The notes beneath the pieces were generated by a model that ran no database searches, was not told where the DNA came from, and worked only from the letters and a program-made list of their open reading frames with translations. DNA of 7,607 nt. Origin: Acidimicrobiaceae bacterium (lineage in GTDB: Bacteria; Actinomycetota; Acidimicrobiia; Acidimicrobiales; RAAP-2). Below, in pieces: positions 1-6,258 of this stretch. Position numbers and translations under genes: made by a program. The stretch is from positions 1 to 7,607 of the forward strand of contig JAUTXB010000143.1 in the NCBI GenBank assembly GCA_030838245.1, given 5' to 3'. The number at the start of each line of letters is the position of its first letter. Positions within the stretch are counted from its first letter, which is position 1.

Positions 1-126
1 GAAGTGGGCGGGGGGCTGGCTGTTGACCACGGCAAACACGGCCCCGACGGCGCCGAACACGACGACGAGGCCGACAACCAAGAGGATGCGGCGCCGGGTT
101 CGGCGCCGCGCTCGACTCAGACGCAA
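1..126 (-). CDS. N-terminus of a small basic single-span membrane protein (partial, cut by left edge)
   Basis: The first 42 codons read open to the window edge. The translation opens with a strongly basic stretch (RRRTRRR at about residues 7-13), followed at once by a hydrophobic segment of about 20 residues (ILLVVGLVVVFGAVGAVFAVV, residues 14-34 read in two halves) and then NSQPPAHF. This is the layout of an N-in, C-out membrane anchor with an extracytoplasmic remainder. Third positions are mostly G/C, as in the neighbouring genes. An in-frame TAG lies upstream, and the only start-type codon between it and the basic stretch is TTG (126-124), with a GAGAGG-like ribosome site about 6 bases before it. 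It lies 142 bp downstream of the acetolactate synthase-like gene on the same strand and may be its distal partner. The family cannot be told from 42 residues; many cell-wall enzymes and secreted actinobacterial proteins start like this. Confidence 0.55.
   Translation of the reverse strand, partial: MRLSRARRRTRRRILLVVGLVVVFGAVGAVFAVVNSQPPAHF
88..109. repeat. Perfect 9-bp inverted repeat (4-nt loop) within the start of the left-edge gene
   Basis: GCGGCGCCG at 88-96 and CGGCGCCGC at 101-109 are exact reverse complements separated by GGTT. As RNA this would be a very stable GC-only hairpin, about 15 codons into the leftward gene. It encodes part of the Arg-rich segment, and runs of CGC/CGG/CGA codons easily create such symmetry, so a codon by-product is the simplest explanation. 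There is no T-run, so it is not a terminator. Confidence 0.4.
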
Positions 127-268
127 ACCGGGCCTCTCGTCTCCATGATCTGGGCCACCCTACTGGGCACCGGCGCACCGTTGGCGTCAGCGGGCTCGCG
201 GCCACGGCCGGGACAGGGCGTCATCGCTGGTAGAACCGGATCACGACCGAAGGGTGGTGCTGGCCGAC

Positions 269-1912
269 TCAGGTCGGTGCGGTCACGTCCCCCAGTTCCT
301 CGGCGATGGCCACATCGACGGAGTAGTCGACGGGCACCACGATGAGCGAGGGTGTGTCGAGGGTCACCGCGTGGGTCAGCCGCTCGGCAAAGTCGTCGGC
401 TGAGGTGGCTCGCCAGGCGGGGAGCCCGAAGGCGGTGGCCAATGTCACGAAGTCGGGGTTGGTGAAGTCAGTACCGAAGTGCCGCCCGAATCGGCGCTCC
501 TGCTTCCACACGATCGAGCCGAACTGGCGGTTCTCCCACACCACGTTCACGAATGCCGTGCCCAACCGAGTAGCGGTCTCGAGCTCCTGGACGTTCATGA
601 GGAACCCACCGTCCCCCGAGACGGCGACGACAGTTCGGTCGGGATGGACGAGCTTCGCCGCGATGGCGGCAGGCACGGCGAAGCCCATGCCGGCCAGCCC
701 GTTGGCGATCAGGACGGTGTTGGGTTCGTGGGCCGGGTACATGCGACCGATCCAGAGCTTGTGCAGCCCGACGTCGGAGACCAGGATGTCCTGGGGACCG
801 AGTACGCGGCGGAGCTCGTGGAGGATACGCGGCGGTTGCATGGGGAACGCGCTGTCGTCGGCTGCCGCTTCGCGTCGCTGGGTCACGACGTCGCGGAGGC
901 GGCGGCAGTCCGGTGGCGGTTGGACTGGCCCCGTCCGCTCCGACAGCCATTCGAGCGAAAAGGCGATGTCGCCCACCAGTTCGATCTCGGGGACGAAGTG
1001 GTCGTCGATCTCGGCCGGGAGCGAGTCGATGCAGATGATCCGCTTATCGGCGGCCGGGTTCCAGCTCTTCGGCGCGTGCTCGACCAGGTCATAACCGATG
1101 GCCAGGACGACGTCGGCCTGGCCGAAGCCGGCCATCTCGTAGTCGCCTGCCTGGAGCCCCACCGCCCCCAGAGCCTGGGGATCGTCGTAGTCGAGCAGTC
1201 CCTTGGCCATGAAGGTCTCGGCCACCGGGATCCCCGAGGCGGTAGAGAAGCGGCGCAGCGCCGACCAGGCCTGACCGCGCACCACACCATTGCCGGCCAG
1301 CACGACACAGTGTCGGGCGTCGGCCAGGATGGCGGCCGCCCGCTCCAGGTCACCGGTGGCCGGGCGAGGCCGGACGGTCGGCCCGGCGGGGAGGGGGCAG
1401 CCATCGGTCTCGGCGGCGATCACGTCTTCGGGAAGCTCGAGATGGGTCGACCCCGGTTTCTCGGCCTCGGCCACCTTGAACGCCTTGCGTACCGCTTCGG
1501 GCACGATGTCCGGGTCGGTGACCCTCGCGTTCCATTTGGTGATGGGAGCCATCAGGGCCATCACGTTGATGTACTGGTGCGACTCTTTGTGCATGCGCTC
1601 GAGCCCGCTCTGACCGGTCAGGGCCACAAGCGGTGCCCGGTCCAAGAACGCGTCGGCCACGCCGGTGACCAGGTTGGTGGCGCCCGGCCCAAGCGTACCC
1701 AGGCAGACTCCGGCCCTCCCCGTGAGCCGGCCGTACACGTCGGCCATGTAGGCCCCTGCCTGCTCGTGCCGCACGGGGACGAAGGTGACGGACGAGTCCT
1801 CGAGTGCCTCGTTGATGTCAAGGGTCTCCTCGCCCGGTATCCCGAAGACCCAGCGGACCCCTTCGGCTTCCAGGCACTCCACCAGGAGGTCGGCTGCGCG
1901 TCGTGCGGTCAT
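269..1912 (-). CDS. Acetolactate synthase-like thiamine-diphosphate enzyme (AlsS/BudB type)
   Basis: A 547-residue ThDP-dependent enzyme of the acetohydroxyacid synthase fold, expected to decarboxylate pyruvate and join the product to a second 2-oxoacid in the cytosol. Three domains are visible. The N-terminal pyrimidine-binding domain has FGIPG (23-27) and RHEQAGAYMAD (48-58), in which Glu50 is the cofactor-activating glutamate. The central domain (about 185-325) includes AIGYDLVEHAPKSWNP and ELVGDIA. The C-terminal diphosphate-binding domain has SGDGGF (432-437) and WEN (459-461), giving the Asp434/Asn461 metal site. The ELVGDIA and IGY.xVE.xxxxWN features match catabolic, FAD-independent enzymes such as Klebsiella BudB more than anabolic IlvB. 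No small regulatory subunit (IlvH) or acetolactate decarboxylase is adjacent. The start is ATG at 1912, chosen for an AGAGGTGA ribosome site about 8 bases upstream. A GTG at 1954 would add 14 residues but has no such site. The exact substrate is uncertain; other ThDP carboligases share this fold. Confidence 0.92.
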   Translation of the reverse strand: MTARRAADLLVECLEAEGVRWVFGIPGEETLDINEALEDSSVTFVPVRHEQAGAYMADVYGRLTGRAGVCLGTLGPGATNLVTGVADAFLDRAPLVALTGQSGLERMHKESHQYINVMALMAPITKWNARVTDPDIVPEAVRKAFKVAEAEKPGSTHLELPEDVIAAETDGCPLPAGPTVRPRPATGDLERAAAILADARHCVVLAGNGVVRGQAWSALRRFSTASGIPVAETFMAKGLLDYDDPQALGAVGLQAGDYEMAGFGQADVVLAIGYDLVEHAPKSWNPAADKRIICIDSLPAEIDDHFVPEIELVGDIAFSLEWLSERTGPVQPPPDCRRLRDVVTQRREAAADDSAFPMQPPRILHELRRVLGPQDILVSDVGLHKLWIGRMYPAHEPNTVLIANGLAGMGFAVPAAIAAKLVHPDRTVVAVSGDGGFLMNVQELETATRLGTAFVNVVWENRQFGSIVWKQERRFGRHFGTDFTNPDFVTLATAFGLPAWRATSADDFAERLTHAVTLDTPSLIVVPVDYSVDVAIAEELGDVTAPT

Positions 1913-1919
1913 GTCGGTG

Positions 1920-1927
1920 TCACCTCT
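1920..1927 (-). promoter_or_regulatory. Ribosome binding site that fixes the start of the acetolactate synthase-like gene
   Basis: On the minus strand this reads AGAGGTGA, a strong match to the 16S rRNA 3' end, about 7-8 bases before the ATG at 1912. It decides between that ATG and an in-frame GTG at 1954, which has no comparable site. Confidence 0.75.
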
Positions 1928-1981
1928 CGATCGTTCGACACCATCTTGTCGCACCGGGCCCTCCGAGCCCGATGCCCACGC

Positions 1982-3406
1982 CTACCCGTCCGCTGCTCCG
2001 ACCAGCGTGGGGGCGACCGATCGGGCCGTTATGCGAGCGAGGCCGCGGTGCAAGGCGAGAAGAGCCAGGGTCAGAACCACCATGGCCAGGCCCATGATGC
2101 GCAAGAGCTCGTGGATGGCCGATGCCTGGGAGGTGCCGGCGATCTGCAGGGATCGAGCACCGGTGGCCACCGCGGCGACGGCCAGGCCGCCCATGGTGAT
2201 CAAGACGGTCAGCGTCATCCCGGCCGCCTCGCCGGCCCGCGACGGATCCACCACCTGCTGGGTGGCGGCGCTGGCGAAGGCCCATCCGACGCCCACACCC
2301 AACCCGGTCAGGCCGAAGGCGGGGATGTAGACGAGCCAGTTGGTGCTGACCGAGAGAAAGAGGAGGCCGATGCCGCCGACACCGATGGCACCGGCCATGA
2401 CCAGTGTCGGGTGGTTGAGCGCCACCAGGCGGCCCGATATGGGGCCGGCCAGTGCCGCCGCGGTGGCCGGGGCCAGAAAGATCAGCCCAGCCTGGATCGG
2501 GGACAGTCCCCGTACCTGTTGGAGATACAACGTGGAGAGGAAGACGAACGAGGTGTAGGCCATATTCGAGAACATCCCGGCAATGGTGACGACGTCGTAG
2601 GGAACGTTGTGGAACAGCCGGAGGTCGACGAGCGGCCAGCGCACCCGGCGTTCGACCAGGACGAAGGTCACGAGGAGGGCGATCCCGCCGAGCAGGCTGC
2701 CGAGCGTGGGGGCCGACACCCATCCCCATGCGGTGGTCCGGTCCAGAGCCAGGGTGATGACAGCGATTCCGGTCGTCAACAACACGACGCCGGGAAGGTC
2801 GAGGTGTCGAGGCACGCTCTCGTCGCGCGACTCGGGAACGGCCATGAGGGTGAGGACCATCGCCACCAGGGCGAAGGGGACGTTGATCCAGAACACCCAG
2901 CGCCAGCCCACCAGTCCGGTGAGCGTGCCGCCGGCAAACGGGCCCAGTGCGATCCCAATAGCGCCCAGCCCGTAGAGGAGCCCGACGCTCCGTCCGATGA
3001 GCTCCTTGGGAAACGCGTTGGCCACCACGGCCACGGCGGTCGGCCAGAGCAGCGCCGCTCCGACCCCTTGTACGACCCGAAAGGCGATGAGTACCGGAGC
3101 GTCGGACGCCAACCCGCAGGCCAGCGAGGAGGCGCCAAAGATGCCCAGTCCGACCAGGAGGACCTTGCGGCGCCCGAAGATGTCACCGAGGCGGCCACCG
3201 AAGACGAGCATGGCCCCGAAGACCAGCAGGTAGGCGCTGATCACCCACTGGAGGTCGCCGGTCGACACGGCGAACGAGCGGCCCATGCGAGGGAGCGCCA
3301 GATTGAGGGCAAACAGGTCGAGGTTGACGCAGGACAACGCCACTGCGGTTGCCGCCAGGATGAGCGGGAGTCGGCCCCTGGCAGTCACCGGCCCCGTCCC
3401 GTTCAC
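1982..3406 (-). CDS. MFS multidrug exporter, DHA2 (14-helix, EmrB/QacA-type) family
   Basis: A 474-residue polytopic inner-membrane protein, probably a proton-driven exporter of drugs or metabolites. The first helix (about 13-35) ends in LDLFALNLALP, the family's LDxTIVNVALP-like motif, with Asp30 within the membrane. Motif A, GRLGDIFGRRK (71-81), lies in the loop between helices 2 and 3. The antiporter motif C, in the form GIALGPFAGG (151-160), is in helix 5, followed by the typical GWRWVFWINVP (167-177). Further hydrophobic segments run to the last helix (about 436-452), and the LDLPGVVLLTTG segment (202-213) after helix 6 is typical of DHA2. An in-frame TAG four codons before the GTG at 3406 forces the start to that GTG or later (the next is GTG 3388); neither has a strong ribosome site. 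It lies between the kinase (131 bp upstream) and the acetolactate synthase-like gene (69 bp downstream). No regulator of the TetR or MarR type is adjacent. The substrate cannot be told from sequence. Confidence 0.9.
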   Translation of the reverse strand: MNGTGPVTARGRLPLILAATAVALSCVNLDLFALNLALPRMGRSFAVSTGDLQWVISAYLLVFGAMLVFGGRLGDIFGRRKVLLVGLGIFGASSLACGLASDAPVLIAFRVVQGVGAALLWPTAVAVVANAFPKELIGRSVGLLYGLGAIGIALGPFAGGTLTGLVGWRWVFWINVPFALVAMVLTLMAVPESRDESVPRHLDLPGVVLLTTGIAVITLALDRTTAWGWVSAPTLGSLLGGIALLVTFVLVERRVRWPLVDLRLFHNVPYDVVTIAGMFSNMAYTSFVFLSTLYLQQVRGLSPIQAGLIFLAPATAAALAGPISGRLVALNHPTLVMAGAIGVGGIGLLFLSVSTNWLVYIPAFGLTGLGVGVGWAFASAATQQVVDPSRAGEAAGMTLTVLITMGGLAVAAVATGARSLQIAGTSQASAIHELLRIMGLAMVVLTLALLALHRGLARITARSVAPTLVGAADG

Positions 3407-3537
3407 GGCGCAACGCTACTCAACTTTCAAGAGGATCTGGCGCTGGCCAGGACCACTTTTGCCGGCGGCGGACACATGTCGATCGCCTCATCGACCGGCA
3501 CGGAGTTCCGAAAGGCCCCGGCCGGGAGCGGCGGTGT

Positions 3538-5178
3538 TCAGTCCCCGCCGTGCGTCGGCTTGGACTTCCCGTTGTCGCCGGACGGACCGTGCGTGGCCGG
3601 CGTCGTCGGGGGGGTAGTGGCCGGCACTGTCGGGGGCGTCGGGGGGACAGCCACCGAGACGGTGATGGGGGTCCCGACCTTGACGCGGCCCGAGGGCGTG
3701 ATGGCAAGGACCGTCCCGGGTGCGGTGTCCGAGATCGTCGGCAGCTGTGAGGGCTGGAGGCCGAGGCCGGTTAGGGACGCGGCCACGGGCGAGTATTGCT
3801 GGCCGATGAGCCCGGCCGAGGCGAGACGGACATAGCCGCTCGACACGGCCAAGGTCACGGTCGACCCCGAGCGGACACGAGTGTTCGCCCGAGGGCGCTG
3901 GGTGACCACCTGACCGGGCGGTACGCTCGCGTCGACGGTGTGCTGGGATACTCGGAAGCCGGCCTTGGTAAGCACCGACTTCGCCGAGGAGGCTGGGGAT
4001 CCCTGCACCGCCGGGACGGTCACTTTCGCCGGGCCACCACCGGCTCCCGATGGCCCGCTGGCCCACAGCCCCAGGCCCACGCCGAGGATCGCCAGGGCGG
4101 CGAGCAGGCCGACTGACCCCCACCGGCTCCGACGTCGTCGCGGTTGACCGTCACGGGAGGGAATGGCCACGGGGGACCCGGCGCCAGGCCTGGCGTCGGG
4201 CCCGAGTGGCGAGGGCATGACCTCTGTCTCTGACCTGATGGGCACGGTCGGAAGTCGTCCCAGCTGGCCGGTGGTTGCCGCCCCCGATGGGGGAACGTCG
4301 GCCGATGGCCCGTCGGCCGTCGGTTGGCCCGGAGCGCCTTGGAGCTGGTCCCGGACAAGCGCAGCCGTCCCGGCCAGGGCGCCGGCCGAAGGCGGCCGCC
4401 TCGCCGGGTCCTTGTCCAAGAGCTGGTACACGACGTCTCGAACGCTCGGCGGGATGCTGTCGGGAAGGGGAGGGACGTCCTCTCGAACGTGAGCCACCGC
4501 CACCGCCATCGACTGGCCGCCGGCGAACGGAGTGCGCCCGACCAGACACAGGTAGGCGACCACGCCGAGGCTGTAGAGATCGGACGCCGATGTCGCTGTC
4601 TGGCCGTTGATCTGCTCGGGCGCCATGTAGGCGACGGTCCCCAGGATCGCTCCGGTCTGGGTGAGCGCCATGGCGTCGGCCGCTCGGGCGATCCCGAAGT
4701 CGGTGATCTTGATGCGTCCATCCGGCCGGACCAACAGGTTCGCCGGCTTGACGTCTCGGTGCACGATGCCGCGATCGTGGGCAGCCTGGAGCGCGCTGGC
4801 CGTCTGGGCTACCACGTCCATGGTCTGCACCGGACTGAGCGCTGTCTCTCGGGCCAGTGTTGCGCTCAGCGGCTCACCGGGTACCAGCTCCATCACCAGG
4901 TAGGCGGAGTACACGCCGCCGGCTTCGACCTCCTCGCCGTAGTCGAACACTGTGGCCACGCCGGGATGGGACAGGCTGGCCGAGGCTTGGGCCTCGGCCC
5001 GAAACCGCAGCCGGAACGAGCTGTCACCGGCAAACTCCGGCTTGAGGACCTTGAGGGCGACCTGGCGGCCCAAGAGCTCGTCCGTCGCCCGCCATACGTC
5101 TCCCATCCCGCCGCTGGCGATGCGGCTGACCAGGCGATACCGCCCACCGATCATCCCTGTGCTCTGGGCCACGGTCAT
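3538..5178 (-). CDS. Membrane Ser/Thr protein kinase with two PASTA domains (PknA/PknB type)
   Basis: A 546-residue Hanks-type kinase. The cytoplasmic catalytic domain (about 13-275) is complete: glycine loop ASGGMGDV (21-28), Lys43 in ALKVLK, Glu62 of helix C, HRDVKPAN (140-147) with catalytic Asp142, DFG (160-162) and APE (186-188). Activation-loop Thr173 and Thr175 in TQTG are likely autophosphorylation sites by analogy with PknB. A Pro/Gly/Ala-rich linker (about 281-345) leads to a basic RRRR (347-350), one transmembrane helix (about 355-373) and an extracellular part with a PASTA domain (384-448) and a second, more divergent one (449-511, with DTAPGTVLAITPSG). The protein ends in a Thr/Pro-rich tail (about 512-546). 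PASTA domains bind peptidoglycan fragments or lipid II, so a role in cell-wall or growth sensing is likely. The kinase domain looks closer to mycobacterial PknA, which lacks PASTA. ATG 5178 has a weak ribosome site and overlaps the stop of an upstream small ORF; ATG 5154 is an alternative start. Confidence 0.95.
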   Translation of the reverse strand: MTVAQSTGMIGGRYRLVSRIASGGMGDVWRATDELLGRQVALKVLKPEFAGDSSFRLRFRAEAQASASLSHPGVATVFDYGEEVEAGGVYSAYLVMELVPGEPLSATLARETALSPVQTMDVVAQTASALQAAHDRGIVHRDVKPANLLVRPDGRIKITDFGIARAADAMALTQTGAILGTVAYMAPEQINGQTATSASDLYSLGVVAYLCLVGRTPFAGGQSMAVAVAHVREDVPPLPDSIPPSVRDVVYQLLDKDPARRPPSAGALAGTAALVRDQLQGAPGQPTADGPSADVPPSGAATTGQLGRLPTVPIRSETEVMPSPLGPDARPGAGSPVAIPSRDGQPRRRRSRWGSVGLLAALAILGVGLGLWASGPSGAGGGPAKVTVPAVQGSPASSAKSVLTKAGFRVSQHTVDASVPPGQVVTQRPRANTRVRSGSTVTLAVSSGYVRLASAGLIGQQYSPVAASLTGLGLQPSQLPTISDTAPGTVLAITPSGRVKVGTPITVSVAVPPTPPTVPATTPPTTPATHGPSGDNGKSKPTHGGD

Positions 5179-5240
5179 GGCGTGGGTCTCTGCCGGTTGG
5201 GGTGTCCTCTCGGCCGGTTCACGGTCATCGATCTTGACAT
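5175..5240 (-). CDS. Candidate 21-codon upstream ORF overlapping the kinase start (ATGA)
   Basis: ATG at 5240 opens a frame that ends in TGA at 5177-5175, overlapping the kinase ATG (5178-5176) in the form ATGA. A GGGGAG ribosome-binding sequence lies 7 bases before this ATG and is clearly better than anything before the kinase. The 21-residue peptide is basic and Pro-rich (begins MSRSMTVNRPRG) and resembles nothing I know. A second in-frame ATG at 5228 begins ATGACCGTG, the same nine bases as the kinase start 50 bp away. If translated, its likely role is to deliver terminating ribosomes to the kinase start rather than to make a functional peptide. A short open frame in GC-rich DNA can arise by chance, hence the low confidence. 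Confidence 0.33.
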   Translation of the reverse strand: MSRSMTVNRPRGHPNRQRPTP

Positions 5241-5267
5241 GCGCCGTCTCCCCACGGCACCGCGCAT
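5239..5267 (-). promoter_or_regulatory. Inverted repeat / candidate RNA hairpin presenting an SD in its loop, in the divergent hub
   Basis: Two nested symmetries: ATGCGC (5239-5244) with GCGCAT (5262-5267), and GCCGT (5243-5247) with ACGGC (5254-5258). In the leftward transcript the inner stem closes a six-base loop reading GGGGAG, exactly the ribosome-binding sequence of the upstream ORF, and that ORF's ATG starts at the 3' foot of the outer stem. The two stems share bases, so they are partly alternative, or are joined through an unpaired bulge. It could act at RNA level on kinase translation, or as a DNA operator between the divergent genes. No factor is identifiable. Confidence 0.4.
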
Positions 5268-5295
5268 CGACCAGTCATAGATTGTTCTCCTACCC

Positions 5296-5301
5296 AGGAG
5301 G
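5296..5301 (+). promoter_or_regulatory. Consensus ribosome binding site of the haloalkane dehalogenase gene
   Basis: AGGAGG, a perfect Shine-Dalgarno, stands 6 bases before ATG 5308 and fixes that start. It is the strongest ribosome site in the window. A TAGATT at 5278-5283 could be a -10 element giving a very short leader, but no convincing -35 accompanies it. Confidence 0.85.
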
Positions 5302-5307
5302 CCGTTC

Positions 5308-6210
5308 ATGGATGTTGTCCGCACCCCCGATGACAGGTTTGCCCTTGTGCCCGGCTTCCCCTATGTGCCCCACTACGTCGACGTGAGCGACGACGAGGGC
5401 GGAGGCCTGCGGGTGGCCTACATCGACGAGGGACCGGTCGACGCTCGGCCCGTGCTGCTCATGCACGGGGAGCCGTCCTGGTCGTTCCTCTATCGGACCA
5501 TGATCCCCGGCCTGCTCCAAGCTGGGCTTCGCGTCGTCGTGCCGGACCTGGTCGGGTTCGGCCGATCCGACAAGCCTACGGCCGACGGGGACTACAGCTA
5601 CGCCCGCCACGTCGAGTGGATGCGGTCCCTGCTCTTCGACCAGCTCGACCTCCGCGGTCTCAACCTGTTCTGCCAGGACTGGGGCGGCTTGATCGGCCTC
5701 CGGCTCGTGGCCGAGAATCCCGACCGGTTCGATCGGGTGTGCGTGGCCAACACCGGGCTGCCCGACGGGAGCCGGCGGCTTCCCGAGGCATGGTGGCGCT
5801 TCCATGACTTCGTGCAATCCAGCCCCGACCTGCCTATCGGCATGCTGGTGTCGGGGGGCGTCGTCAACCCCATGTCCCCGGACGTGGTCGCCGCCTACGA
5901 GGCGCCCTTCCCCGATGCCTCCTTCAAAGCCGGGGCGCGCTCGTTCCCGGGTCTGATCCCCCAGAGCGCCGACAATCCGGCTACCCCGGACAACCAGCGA
6001 GCGTGGGAAGTCCTCGACAAGTTTACCAAGCCGGTCCTGTGTGCCTTCAGCGACCAGGATCCGATCACCGCCGGTGGCGATCGGGTGTTTCACGCCCGTG
6101 TTCCCGGAACAGCCGGTCAGCCACATGTCACCGTGCACGGCGGCCACTTCCTCCAAGAAGACTGCGGGCCCGAGCTGGCCGACGTACTGGTCAGCTGGAT
6201 GGGGGCCTGA
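5308..6210 (+). CDS. dhmA: Haloalkane dehalogenase, type I (DhlA/DhmA subfamily)
   Basis: A 300-residue alpha/beta-hydrolase, expected to hydrolyse carbon-halogen bonds of haloalkanes to an alcohol, halide and a proton without cofactor, in the cytosol. HGEPSW (53-58) is the family's oxyanion segment. CQDWGG (122-127) carries the nucleophile Asp124 and the halide-binding Trp125, the same numbers as in Xanthobacter DhlA. The cap-domain halide Trp of DhlA (Trp175) lines up with Trp162 in EAWWRFH. The acid is probably Asp251 in FSDQDPIT, placed after strand 7 as in subfamily HLD-I, and the base is His280 in GGHFLQED. The cap also holds AYEAPFPDASFKAGARSFP (198-216), very like DhlA. The N-terminus (RTPDDRF...PHYVDV) matches type I dehalogenases. 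The length is normal and no key residue is missing. The gene starts 129 bp from the divergent kinase and is followed by an acyl-CoA dehydrogenase gene on the same strand. True substrates are unknown; some family members act poorly on haloalkanes. Confidence 0.92.
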   Translation: MDVVRTPDDRFALVPGFPYVPHYVDVSDDEGGGLRVAYIDEGPVDARPVLLMHGEPSWSFLYRTMIPGLLQAGLRVVVPDLVGFGRSDKPTADGDYSYARHVEWMRSLLFDQLDLRGLNLFCQDWGGLIGLRLVAENPDRFDRVCVANTGLPDGSRRLPEAWWRFHDFVQSSPDLPIGMLVSGGVVNPMSPDVVAAYEAPFPDASFKAGARSFPGLIPQSADNPATPDNQRAWEVLDKFTKPVLCAFSDQDPITAGGDRVFHARVPGTAGQPHVTVHGGHFLQEDCGPELADVLVSWMGA

Positions 6211-6231
6211 TCGGCGCCCGGGGCGGGAGGC

Positions 6232-6258
6232 ACCCGGCTCGGATGGCATGAGCCGGGT
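6232..6258 (+). repeat. Perfect 9-bp stem-loop between dehalogenase and acyl-CoA dehydrogenase genes
   Basis: ACCCGGCTC (6232-6240) and GAGCCGGGT (6250-6258) are exact reverse complements around a 9-base loop, with a further G-T pair possible at the loop base. It starts 21 bases after the dehalogenase stop and ends 36 bases before the next ATG. No T-run follows, so a canonical intrinsic terminator is unlikely on the plus strand. It may be a weak terminator, an mRNA-stability or processing element that sets the ratio of the two proteins, or a protein-binding site. Confidence 0.55.

Noticed and set aside
199..210. CGGCCACGGCCG palindrome-like stretch in the 142-bp gap after the acetolactate synthase-like gene, as a terminator
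   Set aside because: The stem is only 4-5 bp with an impossibly small or 4-base loop, and no T-run follows.
4..345. A 113-codon plus-strand open frame at the left end
   Set aside because: It overlaps the opposite-strand membrane-protein start and the 3' end of the acetolactate synthase-like gene. Its translation is Arg/Pro/Gly-rich without any motif, while the minus-strand reading gives a clear basic-plus-hydrophobic N-terminus.
1955..1971. CGGGC/GCCCG inverted repeat in the gap between the MFS and acetolactate synthase-like genes, as a possible terminator
   Set aside because: There are only five base pairs with a 7-base loop and no T-run on either strand; such short GC symmetries recur throughout the window.
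3429..3537. Open frame continuing in phase about 35 codons beyond the kinase TGA, suggestive of readthrough or a tiny gene
   Set aside because: Runs of this length without a stop are common by chance at this GC content. There is no ribosome site before its GTG or ATG codons and no recognisable motif, and the kinase already ends in a natural low-complexity tail.
479..3835. A 1118-codon open frame on the plus strand, antisense to the acetolactate synthase-like and MFS genes
   Set aside because: It is exactly in codon register with both sense genes, so it would stop only where they use TTA, CTA or TCA codons, which high-GC genes avoid. Its translation is rich in Gln, Arg, Gly, Asp and His with no recognisable domain, and it has no convincing ribosome site.
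5234..5239. TTGACA, a perfect -35 hexamer, upstream of the dehalogenase
   Set aside because: No -10-like sequence lies 16-19 bases downstream; the nearest candidate, TAGATT at 5278-5283, is 38 bases away. It cannot be called a promoter from sequence alone.
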